This document shows, piece after piece, positions 42,662 through 52,331 of a stretch of 64,000 nt of DNA. The notes under the pieces are model-generated. The model ran no database searches. It was not told the origin of the DNA and worked only from the letters and a program-made list of their open reading frames with translations. Both the position numbers and the translations under genes were made by a program. The stretch comes from Magicicada septendecula (Eukaryota; Arthropoda; Insecta; Hemiptera; Cicadidae): assembly GCA_034769895.1 (NCBI GenBank), contig CM068372.1:381257910-381321909 (forward strand). The letters run 5' to 3'. Numbering within the stretch: the stretch's first letter is position 1; each line of letters starts with the position of its first letter.

Positions 42662-43065
42662 TGTGAGGCTGAGCGGGAACACAGAGGAGACATGGTTTAC
42701 TTACTCAGTGTATTGTATGTAAATTCAAACCGACTGTGGCCGGATACACACAATAGTCAATATATATAGAACCGATTATACTAATGCCATTGCTCTGTCA
42801 CATTTAGTTTAAACCAATAAGAGCTTAGCTTCTAATTTATAATGAGCTTAAGTGATTTCTAGTAGTAGTGGCACACAAAATTCATAACAGTAACTTGTAG
42901 TTTATTCTGTACCAACTTTGTGTTCAAATAAACGATTAGGTACATCCGATACTGATATCAAATTTGTTCTGAAGCGTTACACGTATCATTTTGGTTAAAT
43001 GTTGTGAATACAGAGCGACGGAGAAGTCACTTGACACGTACATTTAAAAAAATTATACTCATTCT
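41517..43065. other. Unassigned AT-rich stretch
   Basis: Very AT-rich, with no frame that I recognise. It contains the (TGCG)n array listed separately. Confidence 0.5.
42625..42664. repeat. (TGCG)n microsatellite
   Basis: About ten TGCG units, flanked by related TGTG and TGCA sequence. Confidence 0.95.
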
Positions 43066-43455
43066 TCTTCTCCTTTTCAAGGATTAGGTTATAGGAACTG
43101 TTCTATAGGTGTGAATTATGGACAACGACCATAAAAATAAGACAATACAATGCAGGCTTCGGAAATGGCTTTCTTAAGAGAAGTTAGAAGGTGTTATAAA
43201 CTTAAGCCTATAAGAATTGAGGCCATAAGAGAATAGTTTCAAGTTTTTATCTTGAATGAAAAATTAAAAGATTACAAACAACGGTGAAAAGAACATTTAG
43301 AAAGAATGTCAGATTCCAGACTGGCCAAACCAGTCTGCAAACCTATAGGGAACAGGTGTGTGGATAAACCCTGGAAGAGATGGCTGGAGGATTTTTGAAG
43401 GCGGAATAGGTACCACCTTGTCTATGCCGTGTTGTAAAGATGACGACGATGAATT
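43066..43455 (+). mobile_element. LINE fragment, group B, with an inverted 3'-tail stub beside it
   Basis: From 43110 the plus strand reads ASEMAFLREVRRCYKLKPIR, IEAIRE, a stop, FQVFILNEKLKDYKQR, then KEHLERMSDSRLAKPVCKPI and DKPWKRWLEDF, ending in a GATGACGACGATG tail at 43439-43451. Just left, 43066-43108 (TTCTTCTTCTCCTTTTCAAG then GATTAGGTTATAGGAAC) matches the 3' UTR and tail of the same group in the opposite orientation. Two tail-to-head pieces therefore meet here. Confidence 0.75.
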
Positions 43456-43632
43456 TTGTACTAATGATAATGTGATGTATTTATAATATACATACACTTG
43501 TTGTTTACTAAGGGTACCTATAATCTCAGTGTTTCACTTAATGTCAAGTTTTAACCACTCACATTCTCAAATTCGATCGATTTCAGTCATACACCATCGT
43601 CATGACATATACACTGTGCACTTATATTTATA

Positions 43633-43672
<40 letters not shown>

Positions 43673-44371
43673 AACAATACACATTACATATTTAAATTTA
43701 ATTTGGGTATAATGCAATTTTAGGTAGCCCCACGTTCTTGGAGCCAAAATGAGTAACAATACAAATTAACAATTTAAATACATTTAATTTTGTGAAACCA
43801 CAAAATTCATACAAAATTACTGTTAATATGTACCAATTACTGGGGTTTGGGTGTAATAGTAATAAGAGTAGTCATCGATTGAATTGTAACAAGTTTTCAT
43901 CAATTTATTCAAAAAAAAAAAACACAAGCGTTTCTAAAAATCTCATTTACTTCGCTATAAACCTTCATTATTGTTTGCTTAACGTTCAATTGTTGCAGTA
44001 CATTTATCATAAATAAATCTTATATCCTACAGTAACAAAATTATATTCTAAGACTTTATTTGTTAATCTTAAATTTTCGACTGCTCAGTCTGATTGTGTG
44101 CTTTACTGCAGTTTTGTTTTATTTTCTTTACATAACTTTCACTACGTTACTTTATGCATTGCATACATATTACTCATTTATTACTTTACAAACTTTCAAT
44201 AAAAATTAAAGTGACTAAATTGATTGTTATTTATCAAAGAAAATATTTATTAAATTTAAATTAGATTCTCTGAATCTCTATATCTACATTTTACATAACA
44301 CTTATTTATTTTTTTTATTTCAAAGTGTCTTTTAAATGTTTTTAGTCTTTCACATAAAATTTATAAATTGA
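43456..44371. other. Unassigned AT-rich stretch with (TA)n
   Basis: A (TA)n tract lies at about 43636-43669. An A12 run is near 43911. No gene recognised. Confidence 0.5.
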
Positions 44372-44650
44372 TTATTTGTCACCTTGATTCTGTAGCTCAT
44401 ACCCACGTCCTCCGTTGATCCATAGGTCCTCTTCTGATGGAGTTTCCTGCCCGTTCCTCGGTTCCACTTGTCGTCCTCCAGTTACTCGTCCCTCATGGTC
44501 CCATCTGGTTGCTGTAGTGTAGAGTGATATGTTGCTCTGCACCAGCTGCTGTTGTTCTAGCAGACGCCTCTATTGTTCTGTATAGCGTTCCTCTGCTTGA
44601 TGTAACCTCGTTGCTTGTCTTGAGTGACGGACGTTTGTGGGTGTAGACAT
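44372..44650 (-). CDS. Compact candidate gene, 92 codons, with one in-frame TAG
   Basis: The minus strand opens at ATG 44650 (MSTPTNVRHSRQATRLHQAE) and continues without frame change to TAA at 44374-44372, ending EEDLWINGGRGYELQNQGDK. Codon 27 is TAG, between TEQ and RRLLEQQQLVQS, and could have arisen from CAG by one change. The product would be small, polar and rich in Gln, Arg and Glu, with a heptad-like RLLEQQQLV stretch. There is no signal peptide or domain I recognise. A TATAAATAA box lies about 190 bp upstream, and AATAAA signals follow near 44313 (minus strand). It could be a small host gene, a retroelement gag start or a pseudogene. Confidence 0.35.
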
Positions 44651-44799
44651 AGTAGAGTATGTTCTATAATCGTATTCGTAACCAAATCAAGAGTTACTGT
44701 TTGATACTTAGATGAACATATCATCCATCCAACTTTACAGTTCAATTAACACAATTTAAAAATCGCGTCGATACTGGACATAGCGTCCCGCCGCTTCTG

Positions 44800-44845
44800 A
44801 AGACTGATTGAGAGTAATTTGGCTTCTTCCGTGCCCTTATTTATA
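44800..44845 (-). promoter_or_regulatory. Candidate TATA box and initiator for the 44372-44650 ORF
   Basis: On the minus strand TATAAATAA spans 44845-44837, and TCAGTC follows about 40 bp downstream (near 44806). The spacing is longer than the usual 28-34 bp; a weaker TCTCAAT at about 35 bp is an alternative start. Confidence 0.35.
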
Positions 44846-44850
44846 CTCGA

Positions 44851-45463
44851 GCATCGTACCACACCTGTTGGGACAGTATTCAGCCTGTCAGAAATTGCTT
44901 GGAGGCGTCACTTCCCCCACTATCGTCCAATTTCATATTTTCGCACATTTCTAATTGCAATGTCTAATGTGGATTACAATGTGCTCTAACGATGGATACT
45001 TTAATTACACATGTTCAATGTAATTACCATCGTAATCGCATCATTCGTGTAATTACCACGTTCTTAAAATCGCACTGAATTCGCACTGCACGTCATTTTC
45101 ACGCCGTTTTCTCACTGCAAATGTGTATTAAATTTATACATATTTAGAAGTTTTTGAATTTTTTCTACCCTTTATGGTTTTCTTATAATTACATAAAAAC
45201 TATAATTTAACATCCATTAAGGGTGAGATTGCAAACTTTCTGCTTGAGCCGGCCTCACGCACACACACTATTTACTACCGTACACACTCTCAGAGATAAT
45301 CGCGTGATCTTGGAGGTCGGTTCCTGCGTGTCTACATACAGTATTTTTAACATCAATTCAGCTTTCAATCTCAGACCTGCTTATTTATTACATATTTATT
45401 AATTTAATTTAAATATTTTATAATCTATTACATGCACTGTACAGCATATGAGTGTACTGTCGC

Positions 45464-45504
<41 letters not shown>

Positions 45505-46985
45505 AAACGATACAGCCATACGCTGTATTAGGCATTAATTTGAATAAATATAAAATTTGTAGAATTATTATAAGTTACGGGTAAATTGACAGGTCTGAGA
45601 TTGTAAAAATATTTCATTGTTAGATTAGGGGAGAAATTAACCTGTTCCGACAAGCAGAGAACACCTGTTCAATTGTATGTGTGTTACGCGTGTATCTTGT
45701 GTGTGTTAGTTATGCATGTACAGACAGGAATCTCAGCTACCCGCCCCAAGTAATTAATAAAATAGTTATTTTAATTCACTGTACGAAAACTAATTAGTGT
45801 ATAAACAAACCAAAGGCACCAAAGTGTGTGTAAATTTTATAGTTATCCCCAGTGAAAAGATGACGTTAATAGGACACGCTACGCTAAGTCAGTGCGAAAT
45901 AAACGTGCCAAAAAATACGCGAATTACCCTAAGACGCTCAAATTAATACAGTGAGTGCTTAATCGAATTAGCTATGATTTGTGCTATCTCGATTCCGTGC
46001 AAAACATTGCTATTTGCTAATAATTGCAAATGGATGAAAAGGTTCGGGAGTGGGGGCTATCAGGCGATCTGCAGGTACCGATAGGACGATTTTGGAGCCA
46101 ACTGGCGCGGAATCTCGAGAGGGTATAAATTGAGGGTTCGACCGAAAACCCTTCTCTTCATTTCAAGACACAGTTGCAGTCGGACATGCTGTCCGTCGGC
46201 AAAACAGTTTTATTTTTATTTTTATTACAAGTCTCATTAACGAAAGAATAAAACGTTCGTTAATTATGTGACAATATTCCGGAAAATGTAAAGTACCGGG
46301 ATCGTTTAAGTCTACCAAGAGTATCTACGGAGAAGCTACCAGAGCGACGAGGGATGCTGGACGTTAGACGATGTTTAAGATCTACCTTGCAGCAGATAAC
46401 AACTCTCTGAAGAGGACCACACACTGCTGGAGAACGACGCTGGACTCTGGATGTAACCAGGACCACACACTGTTGGAGAACGACGCTAGACTCTAGACGT
46501 ATCCAGGACCACGCCAGGACAGGAGGAATGGAAAACTAACTCTGGACAACGCTGGACCCCCGACAACAAGTCGTAAGATCATCAGAACTCGAGGTGACAT
46601 GCATAATGCATTTCTAAATGATTTTTAAAAGAGCTCATAAAGACTATATTAAAAGACAATAAATTGAAAAAAAGAAAAATTTATAATTAGAAATAATATT
46701 TTAGAAATGTAGATAAATGTTTAGTCGTAAGAATGAGCGATCGCATATAAAGAAATAATAAAAAACAAAGGAATTTAAAGTTGAGAGAGTAGATTTTGTT
46801 TATCAAAGTAAATAGTTAAATTGATTTGATATTTGCATTATAGAAAAGAATAATTTAAATGTGAATATAAAACAAATGCCAGTCTAAAAGTAATTAATAT
46901 AAATTTTAATTTAATTTAAAACATTGGTATAGACTGAGCGAGTTGAGGTCAGATCTGAATTAAAAGAATTATTTTATTAGTAAAT
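44851..46985. other. Unassigned stretch with possible LTR-like promoter
   Basis: An (AT)n tract lies at 45468-45500. At 46124-46129 TATAAA is followed 36 bp on by TCATTT and later by AATAAA at about 46245, an order reminiscent of a retroviral-type U3-R-U5, but no LTR pair or target duplication was found. From 46560 to 46970 the sequence is A-rich. Confidence 0.35.
46414..46510 (+). repeat. 46-bp tandem repeat, just over two copies
   Basis: GGACCACACACTGCTGGAGA starts at 46414 and again (with one change) at 46460; GGACCACGCC starts a partial third copy at 46506. The period is exactly 46 bp. Confidence 0.85.
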
Positions 46986-47037
46986 GTTTTAGTGGATGGT
47001 TAGTGAGGATCGGTCAATAATACAACTTTTAGTTATT

Positions 47038-47080
47038 TTGCGTCGACGTTTCGACAATATTTATTGTCATCTTCAGGACA
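47038..47080 (-). ncRNA. Hammerhead ribozyme motif, left arm of element 4
   Basis: TCTTCAG at 47070-47076 and GTTTC at 47048-47052 on the plus strand, the complement of the motif at 47148-47190. Confidence 0.7.
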
Positions 47081-47147
47081 ATTGTTGCTGACGCCAAACA
47101 CACAACTGTGACGCCAATCACAGTTGTATGTTTGGCGTCAGCAACAA

Positions 47148-47190
47148 TTGTCCTGAAGATGACAATAAATATTGTCGAAACGTCGACGCA
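47148..47190 (+). ncRNA. Hammerhead ribozyme motif, right arm of element 4
   Basis: CUGAAGA (47153-47159), stem II GACAAT-AAAT-ATTGTC (6 bp), GAAA (47177-47180), then ACGT as a self-complementary stem III and C, giving the favoured cleavage triplet GUC at 47182-47184. Stem I pairs GUC with GAC and adds a G-U. Confidence 0.75.
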
Positions 47191-47290
47191 AAATAACTAA
47201 AAGTTGTATTATTGACCGATCCTCACTAACCATCCACTAAAACATTCACTGATTGACGGTCACTAAAAATTTAAGGATTTATTAGTAAAT

Positions 47291-47739
47291 CAAATTATTA
47301 ACATGTCCAGATTAAGATTATTAACATGTCTAGATGTAAGAGTTTTTTAAATATGTGTAACACTGCATAGTATAAGAGAGGAACATTTATTAATGAGCAA
47401 TATCGTGACCGAAGATTATTAATGATGTTTATTATTTATAAGATAGAGTAAACAATAAATATGAATTTTAAATACTCATAAATATAATACTCGTATCATA
47501 ATTACACCTGAACCCCAATTACACTACACGTTATTTGTATTGTTGTTATAATTTTGTCGCCCGTCAACGTGTGGCACGACACGCTTACATTTAATAACGT
47601 TGTATCGTAGTAGTAAATGGCGCTCCAAGATCGTGGGGCTCCTCAAACACAAATAAATTTATATTTGCAACGTTGTACCGTTGTAATATATATATATATA
47701 TAATATTTAAAAGTTATATTTATTTTACCTCAAGATGTT
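47291..47739. other. Unassigned stretch ending in (AT)n
   Basis: AT-rich. (AT)n at 47686-47702 lies immediately beyond the 3' end of the Penelope-like element. Confidence 0.5.
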
Positions 47740-48958
47740 ATTTTTCCCTTATTTGGAACATGTTTCGAGAACTCCTGTGTTCTCATCCTCAGCCTTTGTG
47801 ATCTTGCGTCTGGTGAAGTATTTGTGTGTTGGCTGGACGCTATTTTGGATTCTTGTTGGTCTCTGGTATTTTAAAGTGGTATTATTGTGTGTGATTGTGG
47901 TGTATGTATTAGTATTTTGTGTATTTTTGGTGTTGAGTGCTATGAATATTGTGTCATGTTTTATATTAATTTGTATTTGTTCAGGTATTAGTTTGTTTTG
48001 TGTTTTATGTTTGTATATTTTTAAATTTTCCCAAATGTTCATTATTGTCCCTTTGTGTGGTATATGTTTTATTAGTGTCACATTGGTTATGTCTGAGAAT
48101 TCATGTCCCGTGTTTATTGCATGTGTGGCCAAATTGGTTTTATATATTTCTGGTTTTTGTGTATGCATTTAGATGTTCAAAATAACGTTTTTTCAGCTGT
48201 TTTTTTTTTGTGTTTGTCCTATGTAACGTTTATTGCAATCTTGGCATTCAATTTTGTATATACCGTTAGTTATTGTATTATCTTTGTTGCGTGGGTTATT
48301 TAGTTTTTGTAAATTATTTTTATTATCTTTGTATGCTATTTTTATATCTGTGTTTTTAAATAGTTTTGTTAGCTTAGTCATTTTATTATTTATGTATGTG
48401 AATGTGGCCCATTTCTTGTTGTTGTTATTATTTATGTGTTGTTCATTTTGATTAATTCTTAATTGTTCAGTTTTTATTTAATATTTGATTTTATTTTCTG
48501 TTTTGTTTACAATTTTTTTATTGTATCCATTTTCATAACCCTTTTGGTATATTGTATTTCTTTCTTTGTCTGTTTCTTGTTTGTTTAGGGGAATTATGTA
48601 CATTCTGTTAAATAGCGAATAGAATGCTGCCATGTTGTGGTGGGTGGTCAGAATGGTTAGGTATAATGATGTTAGTAGAAGTTGGTTTTCTGTATATTGC
48701 ATATTGTATATGGTTGTTGTTTCTTGTGATGGATATGTCTAAATAGTTGATTTTGTTATGTTTATCTTTTTCTTCTGTGAATTGTATTTTTGGATGTGTG
48801 TTATTGATTTGTTTTAGTATGTTCTCTGCATTTGTGTTTTTGTTATTTGATACATATAGCCCATCATCTACACATCTTATCCAGATGCCATTTGGATCAA
48901 ATGATTTTATAATATTTTGTATATATATATATATATATATAACTTTATTGTAAATCAT
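47740..48958 (-). mobile_element. Penelope-like retroelement, 5'-truncated (RT end, GIY-YIG endonuclease, hammerhead)
   Basis: The minus strand, in several phases, reads SFDPNGIWIRCVDDGLYVSN (RT catalytic motif C with VDD, about 48895-48840), then KINYLDISITRNNNHIQYAI, YRKPTSTN and MAAFYSLFNRMYIIPLNKQE. It continues with the GIY-YIG endonuclease (NGIYKIECQDCNKRYIGQTQ near 48265-48205) and the C-terminal stretch NLATHAINTGHEFSDITNVT with MNIWENLKIYKHKTQNKL. Penelope-like elements combine a telomerase-like RT with this nuclease. At least three frameshifts. The left (3') end carries a hammerhead and the sequence ATTTTACCTCAAGATG, shared with the copy at 60872. The right end breaks at an (AT)n tract (48918-48940). 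Confidence 0.85.
47754..47796 (-). ncRNA. Hammerhead motif at the 3' end of the Penelope-like element
   Basis: Minus strand: CUGAGGA (47792-47786), stem II GAGAAC-ACAGGA-GTTCTC (6 bp), GAAA (47766-47763), self-complementary ACATGT as stem III, then U. Stem I is only GG with CC. This directly links the ribozyme motif to a Penelope-type element in this genome. Confidence 0.7.
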
Positions 48959-49644
48959 ATGTATGGTATCTTTAGGTTATTAACGATGAATACACTACAG
49001 TAGAAGATTGGCAATTTTGTACATCACACTCAATTACTCTTTAATTTTTAAACAGACCTTGTATTAGTTTTGGTTAAAGTGTTTATACGCCAACCCTAGA
49101 GAAACAAGGGATAATACGATTGGTAGTAATAGTTTTATAATGCGATCGATGGTATATGAAAAAATTGATAGACAGGCAGACAGAGAGGTTTCCATAAGTT
49201 TCGCAGTGTTTCAGTTCGCTGTAATCTCTCGATTTATGTAACTTTCCTCCACCAACGCTGCCGCTGAGGGATTATCTGCGTGTATGTTGTTGTTTGAGTC
49301 GAGTCTCGTATCGGTTTCGCTGTCAAAACACGACACGCAATACGCATTCACTGCAAACTGCTACAACTGTCGGTTAATTTTTCGTTTTTTTTTTTTTTCC
49401 TCACAACTGCTGCAACTGATTCGTTTTGCGAATGAATTCGCTTGTATGCCAGCTGTCACGCGTTGGATTTGTCGTTTTCATATCAATAAATCTGCGAACA
49501 CGCCAATCAATAGATAATGAAATAAATCTTTTGCGAGAAAGACGAACCAATCTCGACAATGCTGCCTTTTTTGACAGAAATATGAGCTTGTTGAGTGAAC
49601 ATGGCAAGGCCACCAAAGTGCGAGGTTTGATAAAAAATTTCGTG
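48959..49644. other. Unassigned stretch
   Basis: No recognised domain. Frames at 49284-49713 overlap on both strands. T12 run near 49389. Confidence 0.45.
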
Positions 49645-50035
49645 CAATTTTACAATTTCCACCGCTACAAGTGTCCGAACCTACACTACTGTATGGTTCT
49701 GAAACTTGGGTGATAAAGGAAATAGATGAACAGAAGGTACAAACAGCAGAAATGAAATTTCTGAGATTAGTTAAACTGTGTAATAGACGAGATCATATAA
49801 GAAATGTGGAGATAAGAAGTGATTCAGATATTTTTCCAGTTAATGAAAGGATTAAAGAATACAGAAGAAGTAGATTCAAGACAGAGATAGAATGGAAGAA
49901 AGTAGAATACCGAAGACAGCGAAAGATTACAACCCTAGAGGCAGAAGAAAAGTTGATAGACCTAAGAAAAGGTGGACTGTGGAATAGGAACAGGACGCTA
50001 AAGCCTAAAACCGTTAATAAGATAATGATGACAAG
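49645..50035 (+). mobile_element. LINE 3' end, group B
   Basis: Plus strand: a VQFYNFHRYK/SEPTLLYGSETWVIKE junction with a frame change near 49671, then QKVQTAEMKFLRLVKLCNRR, DHIRNVEIRSDSDIF and VNERIKEYRRSRFKT. After another frameshift it reads EYRRQRKITTLEAEEKLIDL and KKGGLWN-type ending. A GATAATGATGAC tail lies at 50018-50032. Closely related to the minus-strand copy at 7034-7665. Confidence 0.8.
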
Positions 50036-51123
50036 TGTCCTATTAAAATACTGTTTTTATGTGACGTTGGCACACGTGTTAATGACAATTGTATAAAATG
50101 TTAACCCTATTTGATGCATAGTTTATATTTCACAGCTAATTGAGTAAGTCGTCCTTAGGAGTATTAAGCGATTTTATCTCATTCTAATCATGTTTGTCAA
50201 GATTGAAGAACATGGATTAAATTTTGTGTAAACTGTGAGATAAACTGCTCTTTGCTAGTAAACGTATTCAGAAGGCTTCTGGCAAGACTGCTGTGCGTGA
50301 ACAAGTGGTTTACAAGCTTCAAAGGCTGCCATAAATGAGTTGAAGATCGTGGTTGTCAGATGAAGATTATGTTTTTGTGTTAAAAAAAAATTATCACAAG
50401 CTCATTGGTAAATAAAGAGTACCATTCGGACATTATACCGGCGATCAAAGATTATTGTTCAAACAACTTTAAAGAAAACACAATTTTGTTAGCTGCAACG
50501 TACATTAATATCGTCAAAAGAATTCTCAAAACTTGTACTTTGTAATCATATTTTTCCGTGCGTCACCGTTTCCTCAGTGTTTACGTACGGTTTCCATAAA
50601 CATCTTCAGTTCTTTATAGAGCTCCTCCTCAACTAAATCACATCGTGACGAATCTTCGACTTTAACTGAACACTTTTTGAAGGTGGTTGCGTCCACTGTT
50701 CTTAAGAGCTCTTACAATTGTACCATATATGCGATGAAATTTATTTATTCTGTTACTGATGTTTGTATCTTATTCATAAGAAAAATGGAAGCCGAAATAT
50801 AGAAAACTGGATACCCGTTCTAAAACAGTGTCAGACGTGATAATGTTTGTTCCTATCTATTAAAATATTTCCTGTTTTTAGTTAACGACAGTGGTACTTT
50901 GACGTTGTGAAGGGAACTGAATTGATAAAGTTTATAGTTAGATATGACTGTAACGTTTAATTCGATATCTTCTATTATAACTTGGTAATATAATATTTAT
51001 TATATTTTAATAATATAATATAATATATTTATTATAATATAATATAATATTTATAGTATAATATTAGAACTTGGTAATATAACCTAACCTACCATTACCG
51101 ACAAACTTCTGTTACCGACAAAC
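50036..51123. other. Unassigned stretch; short tandem motifs before the BEL insertion
   Basis: AT-rich; TAATATAATATAAT-type repeats at 50985-51065. At 51080-51128 the motif ACCGACAAAC is repeated, and it resumes after the BEL element at 57304, showing the target was a short tandem repeat. Confidence 0.5.
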
Positions 51124-51128
51124 CTACC

Positions 51129-51612
51129 TGTTGCGTCTTAGACGCTCCCGATGAAATCTTGAGTTGGTTTTTGAACGCTAGTTGTGGCGTTAGCTGGTAA
51201 ATAAGTGAAATAATGAAGTGGCCTGTATATTTTCTTGAGATAATTGTTTATTGAAAATTATTTAGAAGATAGTTGCTGGCGCGTGCAGTTTAGCGCGGCA
51301 TAATGCCTGATAATTGAGATAGAAATTAAATACTGAAGTACATAATCGTGCGTAAATCGGCTTGTATAGCCTAAATAACTATCGCATGATGATCATGCTA
51401 AAATTTAGAATAATGAGAATAATGTAGCCGCGGCTGGCGAACTGAGGCAAGTTGCCTGCTCGGAGTCTTGCAAGTAACTAAGTAAAAATTGACTGCTGCG
51501 AGCTTGGATGCAAGCCGGTAGCAGATCGTGTGGGGAGAAATGACGTAACTGCACGCGACCGCAATGCGGTGTTTTACAGTACAAAGTTTACATAAGTACA
51601 AAGTTTAACCAT
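51129..51612 (-). repeat. BEL/Pao 3' LTR
   Basis: On the minus strand it begins TGGTTAAACTTTG and ends GACGCAACA (TG...CA). It differs from the partner LTR at only a handful of positions, so insertion is relatively recent. Frames inside it are not genes. Confidence 0.93.
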
Positions 51613-52331
51613 ACTGCCCGCACAAAATCGGGGCGATTTTGCAACTTAATTCATTGTGTGAATAGTACATAATAATTGACATTACATGATACCAAAATTC
51701 AATAATAAATAACAAATGATAATACAATAACAAAGACATAATAATTGACATGCATAACAATAGAGCAATGTGATCAAAGAAATTCAATAGTACATAATAA
51801 TATGACTGACATACCAAATTCATGTAAGGATACATAATACATAATGATTTACGTTACATATTAATATAATAATGATAATAAAATTCCATAACACATAATA
51901 ACATGATAATGATACATAATAATACATAATCAGGCAGACATAATAGTTGGCAGTACACAATAATAGGATAATGATCCCGAAAATTTCAAAAATATATAAC
52001 CATAGAATAATACAATAGTAAAAACCATATCATTCATATGCATAATATTAAAATCATAATCCCCAAAAATTCAAAAATACATAACCATAGAATAATACAA
52101 TAGTAAAAGACATAATAATTAATACAATAATATTAGAATAATAATCCCCAAGAAATTCAAAAATCCCCCAAAAACATGATAGTGATACACAATAGTACAA
52201 TAGACATAATAATAATGTAGTAATCATAACAATGTAAATCATGTGATCGCCCGGGGAATGTCCCGGGCGTGAAGCACGATAATGCGATAAAGTTCACATT
52301 ACTGTTACGTGTCGCATGAACGCTCATGCGA
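51613..52331. other. BEL/Pao 3' untranslated low-complexity region
   Basis: About 600 bp dominated by ACATAATAAT-type permutations (51640-52235) between the integrase stop and the 3' LTR. A weak purine stretch (GTGCGGGCAG, minus strand) next to the LTR may serve as the polypurine tract. Confidence 0.75.

Larger units (their letters stand above)
46986..47277. mobile_element. Hammerhead-bearing element 4, palindromic, with 13-bp target duplication
   Basis: Flanked by the perfect 13-bp direct repeat TTTATTAGTAAAT (46973-46985 and 47278-47290). Arms 46983-47110 and 47119-47246 are complementary over 128 bp with an 8-bp centre, followed on the right by about 31 asymmetric bases. Each arm carries a hammerhead. 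Its sequence family differs from elements 1-3, but the architecture (palindrome plus asymmetric right tail) is like element 3. Confidence 0.85.

Noticed and set aside
45681-46273. Possible solo LTR around the TATA at 46124
   Set aside because: Neither end nor a target duplication could be defined and no second copy is present in the window.
47735-48172. Plus-strand frame resembling a multi-pass membrane protein
   Set aside because: It is the antisense of the Penelope-like protein, whose Asn/Thr/Lys-rich sequence produces hydrophobic text when read on the other strand.
51398-51601. Identical 67-codon frames at 51398-51601 and 57082-57285
   Set aside because: Both lie inside the BEL/Pao LTRs; duplicated because the LTRs are, not because they are genes.
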